Assembly: GCA_905234625.1 (NCBI GenBank)
Contig: CAJOIC010000009.1
Span: 1-64,000 of the forward strand
DNA: 64,000 nucleotides
Source: an uncultured Oscillospiraceae bacterium
GTDB taxonomy: Bacteria; Bacillota; Clostridia; Oscillospirales; Oscillospiraceae
Direction of reading: 5' to 3'
A program made the translations under genes and the position numbers. Shown piece by piece: positions 17,771 to 26,015 of this stretch. The notes below the pieces were generated by a model. That model had not been told where the DNA came from. It ran no database searches and saw only the letters and a program-made list of their open reading frames with translations. Each line of letters starts with the position of its first letter. Position 1 is the stretch's first letter.

Positions 17771-18062
17771 CGTTGGGTTCTCCTTTCAGAAGTTCCTGCG
17801 CCTGCTCCAGCATGGTGCAGGGTACATAGATATCGGCCCCGTTGCCGCTGATGCCGAGAATGAGCTCGCCGAAGGCACCGTCCCCCGGCAGCTGACGTAT
17901 GCTGGGGATGCCAAAGGACTCCAACATGGAGCGGATCATCTCCGCCTCCATATCCAGCGGGCTGCAGTGGGTCAGGAAGGCTGGCTCCACCGGCTCGTTT
18001 TTCTCGTCCTTCGGCCATGCGTCAAAGGTCTTGCCGTATTCGCGGCGTCCCCATCCTTTCAT
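17745..18062 (-). CDS. DUF2007-type small protein
   Basis: A 105-residue cytosolic protein. From residue 36 the pattern DMEAEMIRSMLESFGIPS, followed by a variable loop and GADIYVPCTMLEQAQELL, matches DUF2007-like signal-transducing proteins, in which a short ferredoxin-like fold follows an 'amount and position' type beta-alpha unit. The first 30 residues are a hydrophilic extension (RREYGKTFDAWPKDEKNE). Its 3' end overlaps the mutase start, so the two are coupled. Function unknown. Confidence 0.6.
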   Translation of the reverse strand: MKGWGRREYGKTFDAWPKDEKNEPVEPAFLTHCSPLDMEAEMIRSMLESFGIPSIRQLPGDGAFGELILGISGNGADIYVPCTMLEQAQELLKGEPNDDGLQEGI

Positions 18063-18084
18063 GGCGGTACCTCGTTTCCTGAGT

Positions 18085-18510
18085 TTATTTATGATACTTC
18101 GCGCCGGCCGTGATGGTGAAGGCGCGGTATATCTGCTCCAGCAGCATGACCCTGGCTAGATGATGGGGGAAGGTCATGTCGGACATGGACAGCTTCCAGT
18201 CCGCAGAACGCTTGACGGCCTCCGGCAGCCCCTCGGAGCCGCCGATGAGAAAGCATACCCGGCTGTTCCCCTCCATGGCGCATTTTTCAAGACGCTTGGC
18301 AAGACCGGGACTGTCCGTCTTCTCGCCCTCGATGCACAGGGCGATCACATAGGACCCTTTGGGTATCCGGGCGGCGATGTCGCCGTTTTCCGGCAGTTCC
18401 ACTACCTCCGGCTGGCAGTAGGCCGTCAGTCGTTTAAGGTATTCGCCGCAGGCGGCGATGTAGTGCTTTTCCTTGAGTCTGCCCAGGCACAGCACGGTCA
18501 CACGCAGCAT
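18085..18510 (-). CDS. rlmH: 23S rRNA (pseudouridine1915-N3)-methyltransferase RlmH
   Basis: A 141-residue SPOUT-class methyltransferase that modifies pseudouridine 1915 in helix 69 of 23S rRNA. The SAM-binding knot is seen in CFLIGGSEGLPEAV and the C-terminal LLEQIYRAFTITAGAKYHK signature. It is about 18 residues shorter than the usual 159, mostly from loops after the first strand. Its start overlaps the end of the walJ gene by 13 bases. The pairing of a WalJ-type hydrolase and RlmH is common in Firmicutes. Confidence 0.93.
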   Translation of the reverse strand: MLRVTVLCLGRLKEKHYIAACGEYLKRLTAYCQPEVVELPENGDIAARIPKGSYVIALCIEGEKTDSPGLAKRLEKCAMEGNSRVCFLIGGSEGLPEAVKRSADWKLSMSDMTFPHHLARVMLLEQIYRAFTITAGAKYHK

Positions 18511-19277
18511 GGCTCGGCCTCCACCCGTAGAAATCCCGCCTCCGGCGCTACGGAAAGGGCGGTCCCCGTCCCCTCCAGAGCGCGGCTCACGGCGCGGCGG
18601 GCGACGGCGGGGGCGTTGTTCTCCCGGGAGAGATGCCCAAGGACGATGTGCCTCGTTCCGGATGCGGAAAGCTCCGAGGCAAGCAGCGCACAGTCGTCGT
18701 TGGAGAGATGTCCCCTGTCCGACAGGATGCGGCGCTTGAGGTAGGGGGGATAGGGCCCGGTCTTCAGCATCTCCACGTCGTGGTTTGCCTCTATGAGGGC
18801 CACGTCAGCGCCCCGGAGATGACGGCGCATCACCTCGGTGACGCAGCCAGTGTCGGTGCATACGGCGATGGAAGAGCCCTCCGCCGAGAGGCGGTAGCCT
18901 GCGCTCTGAGGGGTGTCGTGGGGCGTGGGGAAGGCGGTGATTTCAAAGGGACCCTCCCGCAGAGGGGTCTCCGGCTCGATCACCCGCACCAGAGGAAATG
19001 CCCCCGGAACCGTCCGGCAAAGGTATGCCGCGACCGTTTCAGGGGCATAGACGGGAACGGGAGCGCTTTTGAGAAAAACGCACAGCCCCTTGATATGATC
19101 TGAATGCTCGTGAGTTATGAGGATGGCGGTCAGCTCCGCCGGAGTCATCCCGACCTCGGCCAAGGCGGTGCGGATGCGGCGGGCGGATATCCCCGCGTCC
19201 ACCAGCACCCCGGCGCCGCCGTGGCGGATCAGACAGCAGTTGCCTGTGGAGCCGCTGGCAAAGACCGTGAGATCCAC
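18498..19277 (-). CDS. walJ: MBL-fold metallohydrolase, WalJ/YycJ type
   Basis: A 259-residue metallo-beta-lactamase-fold hydrolase. The opening VDLTVFASGSTGNC and the metal motif THEHSDHIKGL are characteristic of YycJ/WalJ, an exonuclease-like protein linked to cell division and replication timing. The GTG at 19277 is taken as start because it lies two bases after the murA stop and opens exactly at the family's N-terminus; upstream codons would run into murA. No strong ribosome site is visible, suggesting coupled translation from murA. The usual walRK genes are not in this window. Confidence 0.85.
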   Translation of the reverse strand: MDLTVFASGSTGNCCLIRHGGAGVLVDAGISARRIRTALAEVGMTPAELTAILITHEHSDHIKGLCVFLKSAPVPVYAPETVAAYLCRTVPGAFPLVRVIEPETPLREGPFEITAFPTPHDTPQSAGYRLSAEGSSIAVCTDTGCVTEVMRRHLRGADVALIEANHDVEMLKTGPYPPYLKRRILSDRGHLSNDDCALLASELSASGTRHIVLGHLSRENNAPAVARRAVSRALEGTGTALSVAPEAGFLRVEAEPCCV

Positions 19278-19279
19278 GG

Positions 19280-20593
19280 TCAGCCGGCGATCCAGGCGGG
19301 ACGGAGGGCGGAGGGTTCGTCCGGTTCGTCCACGCATTTGATGTCGGCGCCCAGAGCCTGGAGCTTGCCGACGATGTTCTGGTAGCCGCGCTCGATGTAC
19401 TGGATATCCTCTACGCGGGTCACGCCATCGGCGGCGAGACCGGCGATGACGACGGCGGCTCCCGCCCGCAGGTCACAGGCGCGCACGGTGGCTCCTGTGA
19501 GGCGGTCCACACCCTGGATGAAGGCCGTGCGGCCGTCCACCTGGATCTGAGCGCCCATCTTGCGGAGCTCCTCGATGTATTTGTAGCGGTTGTCCCAGAC
19601 GCCTTCGGTGATGACGCTGAGCCCGGAGGCGCAGCAGAGCACGGTGCCGATCTGGGGCTGCATGTCGGTGGGGAAGCCGGGGTACGGCATGGTTTTGACA
19701 TTGGTATGGCGCAGGTCGCCCTCCCGGCGGACCAGGACGTAATCGTCCCCCTCTTCGATCTCCACATTCATTTCGCGGAGCTTGGAGGAGATGCAGTCCA
19801 GGTGCTTGGGGATGACATTCGCGATCTTCACGGCACCGCCGGTGGCCGCTACGGCCGCCATATAGGTGCCTGCCTCGATTTGGTCGGGAATGAGGGCGTA
19901 GGTGCCGCCGTGGAGCTCCTTGACGCCCCGGATCTTGATGACGTCTGTACCGGCGCCGCGCACGTCCGCGCCCATGGAGTTGAGGAAGTTTGCAAGATCC
20001 ACGATATGGGGTTCACGGGCCACGTTCTCGATGACGGTTACGCCTTCGGCGGTGGCGGCTGCGATCATGATGTTGATGGTGGCGCCGACGGAGACCTTGT
20101 CAAGATAGATCTTAGTGCCGTGCAGATGGCCGTCTCTGGCTGCGGCGCGAATAAAGCCGCCTTCGACCCGAACATCCGCGCCAAGCGCCGTCAGGCCTTT
20201 GATATGCTGGTCGATGGGACGCAGACCGAAGTTGCAGCCGCCGGGCATGGTGCTGCAGGCCGCGCCGAAGCGGCCCAGCATCGCGCCGATGAGGTAGTAG
20301 CTGGCGCGGATGCGGCGGGTCAGCGCCCAGATATCCTCGGAGAGACTGTCGAGCTTAACGTTCGTGCAGTCGAGCTCGACGGTGGAGCGGTTGATGGTGC
20401 GCACGGATGCGCCCATGTAGCTCAGGACGCGCAGGAGCGTGTCGGTATCGCTGATCTGGGGCAGGTTCTCCAGACGGCAGACGCCCCGGACCATGATGGC
20501 CGCGGGGATGATGGCCACGGCGGCGTTCTTCGCGCCGGAGATATCTACGGTGCCGCGCAGCGGGTTGCCGCCGCGAATCACATATTTTTCCAT
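19280..20593 (-). CDS. murA: UDP-N-acetylglucosamine 1-carboxyvinyltransferase MurA
   Basis: First committed step of peptidoglycan synthesis: transfers enolpyruvate from PEP to UDP-GlcNAc. At 437 residues, it has the catalytic Lys22-Asn23 in SGAKNAA and the loop cysteine at 120 (MPGGCNFG), the residue attacked by fosfomycin, so sensitivity is predicted. The ATG at 20593 is chosen because TTGGAG lies six bases upstream; the TTG four codons earlier overlaps that site. It heads the minus-strand operon with walJ, rlmH, DUF2007 and the sugar mutase. Confidence 0.95.
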   Translation of the reverse strand: MEKYVIRGGNPLRGTVDISGAKNAAVAIIPAAIMVRGVCRLENLPQISDTDTLLRVLSYMGASVRTINRSTVELDCTNVKLDSLSEDIWALTRRIRASYYLIGAMLGRFGAACSTMPGGCNFGLRPIDQHIKGLTALGADVRVEGGFIRAAARDGHLHGTKIYLDKVSVGATINIMIAAATAEGVTVIENVAREPHIVDLANFLNSMGADVRGAGTDVIKIRGVKELHGGTYALIPDQIEAGTYMAAVAATGGAVKIANVIPKHLDCISSKLREMNVEIEEGDDYVLVRREGDLRHTNVKTMPYPGFPTDMQPQIGTVLCCASGLSVITEGVWDNRYKYIEELRKMGAQIQVDGRTAFIQGVDRLTGATVRACDLRAGAAVVIAGLAADGVTRVEDIQYIERGYQNIVGKLQALGADIKCVDEPDEPSALRPAWIAG

Positions 20594-20635
20594 AAAAAAC
20601 TCCAAACAGAATTATATCCGGCCGGGGCTGGATAT

Positions 20636-20657
20636 CGTGCCGAAGCCTGTCGGCACG
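20636..20657 (-). other. Hairpin in the murA leader
   Basis: An 8-bp perfect stem CGTGCCGA/TCGGCACG with a six-base loop lies about 45 bases before the murA start, between promoter and ribosome site. A possible leader structure; no known riboswitch was recognised. Confidence 0.4.
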
Positions 20658-20699
20658 GCGTGAGAGCCGGGACAGCGTCCGATGCTCCCATGTTTCGAC

Positions 20700-20728
20700 A
20701 TTATACCATAGTGTGATAGGAAAATCAA
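20700..20728 (-). promoter_or_regulatory. Promoter of the murA operon
   Basis: On the minus strand TTGATT (20728-20723) and TATAAT (20705-20700) are 17 bases apart with an extended TGG before the -10. The -35 overlaps the stop codon of the Nudix gene. Confidence 0.85.
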
Positions 20729-21261
20729 TTCCTGCGGAGCCGATGGGCCCGAAGAGCGCCCACAACGGTCTTGGCGTCCCGGATCTCGCCCCGGTCTATG
20801 CGGTCGAGAAGCTCATCCAGGGGGATGCGGGTCACGTCCAAAAACTCGTTGGGGTCAGGATGGGCCTCTCCCTGCCGCAGCTCCTCGGCGAGATACAGGT
20901 GCAGGATCTCCGTGCAGTAGCCAGGGGTGGCGTAGACCTCCCCCAGGTCCGTCCAGACCTCCGCCTCCAGGCCGGTCTCCTCGCTCAGCTCCCGCTTGGC
21001 GGCGGGGAGAGGCTCCTCGCCGGGCTCAAGCTTTCCGGCGGGCAGCTCCCACAGGTGCCTGCGGAAGGGATAACGGTACTGCCGCACCAGCGCCACCGTG
21101 CCGTCCCTGTCCAGGGCGACAACGGATACGCCGCCGGGGTGGCGCACCACCTCTCTCATGGTGATGGCTCCGTTGGAGAGCCGTATCATGTCGGTCTCTA
21201 CGTCTACGATGATCCCCTTGTGGGTGTTCACGCGGCGCAGGGTCTCTTCCGTATAATCCAT
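20725..21261 (-). CDS. Nudix hydrolase, ADP-ribose pyrophosphatase type
   Basis: A 178-residue Nudix enzyme. The Nudix box reads GKLEPGEEPLPAAKREL then SEETG, with all metal-binding glutamates. The upstream QYRYPFRRHLWELPAGKLE is typical of ADP-ribose pyrophosphatases, which hydrolyse ADP-ribose to AMP and ribose-5-phosphate. The ATG at 21261 has GGAG nine bases upstream; the one at 21270 directly abuts it. The 3' end lies on the murA promoter. Confidence 0.9.
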   Translation of the reverse strand: MDYTEETLRRVNTHKGIIVDVETDMIRLSNGAITMREVVRHPGGVSVVALDRDGTVALVRQYRYPFRRHLWELPAGKLEPGEEPLPAAKRELSEETGLEAEVWTDLGEVYATPGYCTEILHLYLAEELRQGEAHPDPNEFLDVTRIPLDELLDRIDRGEIRDAKTVVGALRAHRLRRN

Positions 21262-21413
21262 CCTTTGCATCTCCGATACGGTGTTATGTAAATTCGTCTA
21301 CTGGCCAGTATAACACGTCTTTCGTGAAATTACCACATTTTTATCCTATGCCGGAGCGGAAGATTTGTTCTATAATCGAGGGGCAATGATCTTTGGAAAG
21401 GACGGACGGCGCC

Positions 21414-21866
21414 ATGCGATCGATCGAGACGGAGGAAAAGGCGGTGACGATACGGCTGACCGGGGAGCCGATGCCTTCCCGGGCGGAGCTTATGCGGCTG
21501 GTACGGCTGGCGCTGGAGGCGCGGGGCTTCCCGGCGTGGGAGGACACGGAGGCGGAGTGCTTCACAGCGGGGGAGGAGATACTGGTGATCGCCCGGCCGG
21601 GAGAGAGGCGCAGAGCGTTTTTCTTCGACGATATGGATGCGCTTCTGACGGCTGTTTCCGGGTCGATCGGGGACGGCGCCGTCTATGCCGTGCCGGAGGG
21701 GTATGTACTGATCCCCGCGCCGGGGAAGGCCCCGCCGATCCTGCGGGAATTCGGGCGGGAGATGCGGCTGCCGCCTCTGTGGGAGGTCTTTGCCCGGGAG
21801 CGGGGGTGGCGTATCGTGCCGGAGGGAGGGACCTCCGTGCTTGCCAATGCGTTTCGACAGGAATAG
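21414..21866 (+). CDS. MecA-like adaptor protein (tentative)
   Basis: A 150-residue protein. RAFFFDDMDALLTAVSGS resembles the 'F-F-D-dFDdlIal' strand-helix of MecA/YpbH C-terminal domains, and the ending LREFGREMRLPP ... RERGWRIVPEGGTSVLANAF fits the 'EYG ... L-EHG-I---NA' close of that family. MecA adaptors bring targets to ClpC. The match is by pattern only and the protein is shorter than MecA (about 220), so it may be a C-terminal domain relative. ATG 21414 is preferred to the TTG at 21393. TATAAT at 21371-21376 is a likely -10. Confidence 0.45.
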   Translation: MRSIETEEKAVTIRLTGEPMPSRAELMRLVRLALEARGFPAWEDTEAECFTAGEEILVIARPGERRRAFFFDDMDALLTAVSGSIGDGAVYAVPEGYVLIPAPGKAPPILREFGREMRLPPLWEVFARERGWRIVPEGGTSVLANAFRQE

Positions 21867-21869
21867 GAT

Positions 21870-21898
21870 TTGCACAAAATCACATAGTAGTGTATAAT
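21870..21898 (+). promoter_or_regulatory. Promoter of smpB
   Basis: TTGCAC (21870-21875), 17 bases, TATAAT (21893-21898), starting right after the stop of the preceding gene. Confidence 0.82.
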
Positions 21899-21948
21899 AA
21901 GTCCGGAAAAGCTTTCCCGATCCCGCGTAACGGAGGTGAGACCGGCCG

Positions 21949-22416
21949 ATGCCGAAGAGCAAGGGTATTAAGCAGATCGCCCAGAACCGGAAGGCGCTGC
22001 ATGACTATTTCGTGCTGGACCGCTTTGAGGCCGGCATCGAGCTGACAGGTACGGAGGTCAAATCCATCCGTGCCGGGACCCTGAACCTGAAGGACTGCTA
22101 CGCCCGGGTGAAGGACGGCGAGCTCTGGGTCCGCGGGATGCACATCAGCCCCTACAAGCAGGGGAGCTGGTTCAATGCCGATCCCGACCGGGACCGCCGG
22201 CTCCTGATGCATAAGCGCGAGATCGTCCGCCTGGGCTCCCGCGTGCAGCAGGAGGGACTGGCCCTCGTACCGCTGTCTCTGTATTTCAAGGACAGCTATG
22301 TGAAGGTAGAGCTGGGGCTGTGCAAGGGCAAGAAGCTTTACGACAAGCGGAACGACGCCGCGGAAAAAAGCGCCCGCCGCGAGATCGACCGCAAAATGAA
22401 GGAGGTAAACGCGTGA
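21949..22416 (+). CDS. smpB: SsrA-binding protein SmpB
   Basis: A 155-residue partner of tmRNA in ribosome rescue. The family marks are all present: [10 protein letters not shown] at the start, [28 protein letters not shown], and the basic tail [20 protein letters not shown], which folds into the mRNA channel. ATG 21949 follows CGGAGGTGAG. The stop overlaps the GTG start of the cyclophilin gene, and tmRNA itself is encoded just downstream at 22991, so the rescue system is clustered. Confidence 0.96.
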   Translation: MPKSKGIKQIAQNRKALHDYFVLDRFEAGIELTGTEVKSIRAGTLNLKDCYARVKDGELWVRGMHISPYKQGSWFNADPDRDRRLLMHKREIVRLGSRVQQEGLALVPLSLYFKDSYVKVELGLCKGKKLYDKRNDAAEKSARREIDRKMKEVNA

Positions 22417-22931
22417 GCAATCCTATCGTTACCATCAAAATGTACGACGGCGGCGTCATCAAGGCGGAGCTGTACCCCGAGATCGCGCCCAATACCGTCA
22501 ATAATTTCGTCTCTCTGGTGCAGAAGGGCTTTTATAACGGCCTCATCTTCCACCGCGTCATTCCCGGCTTCATGATCCAGGGCGGCTGTCCCAACGGCAA
22601 CGGCATGGGCGGTCCCGGCTATGAGATACCCGGCGAATTCACCGCCAACGGCTTCCAGAACGATCTGAAGCACACCCGGGGCGTGCTCTCCATGGCCCGG
22701 GCCATGGATCCGGATTCCGCCGGCAGCCAGTTCTTCATCATGCATCAGGACGCCCCCCATCTGGACGGACAGTACGCCGCCTTCGGTCAGGTGCTGGAGG
22801 GCATGGATGTGGTGGATAAGATCGCCTCCACCAAGACCGGCTGGGCTGACAAGCCCCTTACGCCCCAGGTCATGCAGAAGGTGACGGTGGATACCCAGGG
22901 GGTGGACTATCCCGCTCCCAAAAAGTCTTGA
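22413..22931 (+). CDS. Cyclophilin-type peptidyl-prolyl isomerase
   Basis: A 172-residue cytosolic cyclophilin without signal peptide. The active-site run [13 protein letters not shown] and the later [16 protein letters not shown], followed by [15 protein letters not shown], match small bacterial cyclophilins that speed proline isomerisation in protein folding. The GTG at 22413 is chosen because GGAGG at 22401-22405 is seven bases upstream and it overlaps the smpB stop; earlier codons in the frame lie inside smpB. Confidence 0.93.
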   Translation: MSNPIVTIKMYDGGVIKAELYPEIAPNTVNNFVSLVQKGFYNGLIFHRVIPGFMIQGGCPNGNGMGGPGYEIPGEFTANGFQNDLKHTRGVLSMARAMDPDSAGSQFFIMHQDAPHLDGQYAAFGQVLEGMDVVDKIASTKTGWADKPLTPQVMQKVTVDTQGVDYPAPKKS

Positions 22932-22938
22932 AATAACG

Positions 22939-22969
22939 CTATCCCCGGTTCATATCGGGCCGGGGATAG
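22939..22969 (+). terminator. Hairpin after the cyclophilin gene
   Basis: Ten-base arms CTATCCCCGG and CCGGGGATAG with no T-run after them. Either a poor terminator or a processing structure just before tmRNA. Confidence 0.5.
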
Positions 22970-22990
22970 ATACTCGTTCTCATTCTCCAT

Positions 22991-23330
22991 GGGGCTGCAA
23001 TGGTTTCGACGGGGGCGTGGGGGCGGGATAAGCGGGCGGATGCCCCGACCATCCATAAAATCGGGAACCTTTAAAATTAACTGAGAACGATAACTTCTCT
23101 CTGGCCGCCGCTTAAGGCAGGCCCGTCCAGCCCGGGAGCGCTGCGGCCCGGGGCCTGGGCGTCGATCAGCAGCGTCCGTGCGTGCGCAAAGCTTTGAGCG
23201 CACCATGCATCATGAAGCTACCTGCCGCGGGAAAGGAAAACGCGCGTAAGCGCAAAATAACCGCCTGCGCCCGGAGAAAGTTCCGCTGAAATGCTTTCGG
23301 ACAGGGGTTCGATCCCCCTCAGCTCCACCA
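22991..23330 (+). ncRNA. ssrA: Transfer-messenger RNA (ssrA)
   Basis: A 340-base tmRNA. The 5' end GGGGCTG pairs with CAGCTCC before the encoded ACCA at 23327-23330, and GGTTCGATCC forms the T arm; TGGTTTCGACGGGG is the usual 5' D-like region. The tag frame starts at GAG 23083 and ends at TAA 23113-23115, coding ENDNFSLAAA, which with the tRNA-borne alanine gives a degradation tag ending in the expected hydrophobic LAAA. It acts with the SmpB encoded just upstream to free stalled ribosomes. Confidence 0.95.
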
Positions 23331-23380
23331 GAACACGAAGCGTCGAACTCGGTTTCATCAGAGACAAGTTCGCGCTGGTA

Positions 23381-23421
23381 TAAGAAGAGAGGTCAACCGT
23401 TAAGGTCGGCCTCTCTTCTTA
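23381..23421 (+). terminator. Hairpin after tmRNA
   Basis: Twelve-base arms TAAGAAGAGAGG (23381-23392) and CCTCTCTTCTTA (23410-23421). The right arm is T-rich, consistent with termination of tmRNA. From here to 23514 nothing else is seen. Confidence 0.65.
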
Positions 23422-23514
23422 AGCATTCTTGGGGTCTCTCGTTCAACGGGCGTGGATCATATGCTGTAAAGCGCTTCCGGCGCCGTCCCGTTGATGCCTT
23501 GGATGATCGGCGCG

Positions 23515-25203
23515 TCATTCCCCGTCGGCGGGCGGACGGACCGCCTCCCGCAGGGCGTCGGCTATGTCCCGCATCTCCTGGGCGTAGACCTTCAGGACCC
23601 GGCGGTCGTAGGTGAGAAGGCCGTTGGTCTCGTCCTCTACATCGGAGACCTGGGTATAGATGGCGCCGCATAGGCCTTTTGGCACCAGGGGCAGAAGCTG
23701 CTCCAGATACAGCGCCCGGAGATCCCGGACGAAGGCGGCCCGATCCGTGTATTTCCGGTAGCCGTAAGTCTTGTCCAGGTTGAAGCTGTGCTCCGGGAGT
23801 TTCCAGGAATAGCCGCCGAACTCCGACAGGAGCTGGGGCCGGTCCTCCGTGCCCAGGTGCTGCTTCCGGAAGTAGTTGTGCAGACTGTCCACGTCGCTGT
23901 TTGCCTGATGGAACCAGCCGGAAGTGGAGTCGATGAAGCGGGTGCCGTCCAGCTCCCGCAGGCGGCGGCAGACGTCGTCCGCGCAGAACTGGCCCCACCC
24001 CTCGTTGAAGACGGTCCAGAGACAGATGCAGGGATGGTTTTGTAGCTGCCGGACCGTATCCTCCATGGCCTGGAGAAAATTGGCCCGGGTCTCCGGGTCC
24101 CGGTGGAGCAGCCGGTCCTTTCTTTTCAAAAAGCCCAGGGTGGGAAGGACGGTGTCCCGGATATAGCCGTACTCACCGCAGTTCACCATGTCCTGGAAGA
24201 CGATCATGCCCAGCCTGTCGCAGTCGTAGTAAAACCGCTCCGGCTCGATCTTGACGTGCTTGCGCAGGGTATTGAAGCCCAGGGATTTCATGGCGAGGAT
24301 GTCCCGCTCGAAACAGGTGGGGTCGGCGGGGGTGTATAGTCCGTCGCTCCAGTAGCCCTGATCCAGGAGGCCGTGGAAGAAATAGGGTCTGCCGTTGAGG
24401 CAGAGCCGCGGCACGCCGCCGAGAGTCTCCACCGTCAGGGTGCGCAGGGCGAAGTAGGAGGATACCCGGTCTTCACCGCTGGTCACGGTGAAGCGGTACA
24501 GATGCGGGGCCTCCGGAGACCAGAGCATGGGGTCCGAAAGGGGGATATGGGCGGCGCCGTCCGTTAGGGGGAACTCCCGGCCGTCGGCCAGGGTGACGAC
24601 GCCCTCCGACACGCCCTCGGCGGTGATGTCGGCAAAATCCAGGCCGGTGCGGACGGTGAGACCGTGGATATAGGTCTCCGGCACGGGCTCCAGCCATACG
24701 GTCTGCCAGATGCCGGAAACGGGGGTGTACCACATGCCGCCCCGGTCCCGCTTCTGCTTGCCCCAGGGGTGCTTGTGGGAGAGGTCGTTCACCGCCCGAA
24801 CCTCCAGCTCGTTTTCCCCGGGACGGAGCAGGTCTGTCACGTCTGCGGAGAAGGGAAGATAGCCGTTGTCGTGGACGGCGGCGGCGACACCGTTTACGCG
24901 CACCACAGCGATCCGGTTCACCGCGCCGAAATGGAGCAGGACCCGCTTTCCGGCCCAGGTCTCAGGCAGGTCGAAGGTGCGCCGGTATATGAGCTCGGCT
25001 CCGTAGTCCACGGTGATGTCTGCGCCGGAGAGGAGACTCTCGGGACAGAAGGGGACGCGCACGTCCTCCACCCTCCCGGTGTGGGTGAGCTCCCAGAGGC
25101 CATTGAGGCATAGCCAGTCCTCCCGCCTGAATTGAGGGCGGGGATAGTCGTTCCAGGGAGTGCCGGAAAGCGCCTGTCCGGCTTCGGTCCATAGCTTCTG
25201 CAT
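23515..25203 (-). CDS. Glycoside hydrolase family 2 enzyme
   Basis: A 562-residue GH2 enzyme with the sugar-binding jelly roll (about 1-165), Ig-like domain (to about 265) and TIM barrel. The acid/base is Glu401 in WTVFNEGWGQF and the nucleophile Glu461 in LLSEFGGYSW. No signal peptide, so it acts in the cytoplasm on imported glycosides. Overall it is nearer to short GH2 beta-galactosidase/beta-glucuronidase relatives than to LacZ; the glucuronidase asparagine-lysine pair cannot be confirmed by eye, so the sugar is left open. Transcribed after the TetR gene 24 bases upstream, which may control it. Confidence 0.85.
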   Translation of the reverse strand: MQKLWTEAGQALSGTPWNDYPRPQFRREDWLCLNGLWELTHTGRVEDVRVPFCPESLLSGADITVDYGAELIYRRTFDLPETWAGKRVLLHFGAVNRIAVVRVNGVAAAVHDNGYLPFSADVTDLLRPGENELEVRAVNDLSHKHPWGKQKRDRGGMWYTPVSGIWQTVWLEPVPETYIHGLTVRTGLDFADITAEGVSEGVVTLADGREFPLTDGAAHIPLSDPMLWSPEAPHLYRFTVTSGEDRVSSYFALRTLTVETLGGVPRLCLNGRPYFFHGLLDQGYWSDGLYTPADPTCFERDILAMKSLGFNTLRKHVKIEPERFYYDCDRLGMIVFQDMVNCGEYGYIRDTVLPTLGFLKRKDRLLHRDPETRANFLQAMEDTVRQLQNHPCICLWTVFNEGWGQFCADDVCRRLRELDGTRFIDSTSGWFHQANSDVDSLHNYFRKQHLGTEDRPQLLSEFGGYSWKLPEHSFNLDKTYGYRKYTDRAAFVRDLRALYLEQLLPLVPKGLCGAIYTQVSDVEDETNGLLTYDRRVLKVYAQEMRDIADALREAVRPPADGE

Positions 25204-25227
25204 AATAGTATCCTGATCGTTGAGAAT

Positions 25228-25842
25228 TTACGCGGAGACCGGGCGGACGGGCGGATCCTCCCGGAAGCTGCGCAGGATGGCGAGGATCGCGCGGTGCAGG
25301 TAGGGAAGGTAGGTGTCCATATCCACGGGGTCGCTGTCCAGAATGACGGTGTGACAGGTGGAGCCCACCAGCTCCAGCACGGTATATACCTCGATCTCCA
25401 GGGTCTTCCGGTCTGTGGGCTGCGTTTCGAAAATGCTCTCAAACACTGCGGCGTAGTCCACCTCCGAGTGGATGATGGCTCTGCGGAACACGCCCCAGCT
25501 GAGGTTCTTGCTGATGAACCGCATCAGATGCGGATCGTTTTTGAGCTGAAGGAGGATATCGTCGATGAGGGCGATGAGCTTTTCTTCCGGGGCGGTCTTC
25601 CCGGCGTAGCCGGAGTACTCCAGAGCGTGGCGGAACAGCTCGTCCGACTTGCGGACGATGAGCTTCTCTTCCAGGTCGTATTTGTCCCTAAAGTAGAGGT
25701 AAAAGGTGCCCTTGGCGATGCCGGCCTTCTCCACGATGTCGGAGATGGTGGTGCGGACGATGCCCTTGGTGGTGTACAGCGAAAAGGCCGTGTCCATCAG
25801 GCGGTTTTTCTTTTGCAGTTTGTTTTCCTCAAGCTTGCCCAT
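25228..25842 (-). CDS. TetR family transcriptional regulator
   Basis: A 204-residue repressor. The N-terminal helix-turn-helix spans about residues 15-60, with TTISDIVEKAGIAKGTFYLYFRDK carrying the usual recognition helix. The C-terminal ligand domain is not assignable to a subgroup. It lies immediately upstream of the GH2 gene on the same strand and probably autoregulates that pair; it is divergent from thyA. Inducer unknown. Confidence 0.9.
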   Translation of the reverse strand: MGKLEENKLQKKNRLMDTAFSLYTTKGIVRTTISDIVEKAGIAKGTFYLYFRDKYDLEEKLIVRKSDELFRHALEYSGYAGKTAPEEKLIALIDDILLQLKNDPHLMRFISKNLSWGVFRRAIIHSEVDYAAVFESIFETQPTDRKTLEIEVYTVLELVGSTCHTVILDSDPVDMDTYLPYLHRAILAILRSFREDPPVRPVSA

Positions 25843-25953
25843 TGTCGGCTCTCCTATGCGTTAAAATACGCGTGTCGCTGTTATGACAATATTTTATGCC
25901 TCCCGACGGCGGTTGTCAATTCCGGGCGGGGATGTGCGGCGGGGCTTTTTTGG

Positions 25954-25983
25954 TTGTTCATTTGGACGGGAATGTGGTACAAT
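25954..25983 (+). promoter_or_regulatory. Promoter of thyA-folA
   Basis: TTGTTC (25954-25959), 18 bases, TACAAT (25978-25983) with a TGG extension. Confidence 0.7.
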
Positions 25984-26015
25984 GGTATAAACTATTAACA
26001 GGAGCGTGCGCTGAT

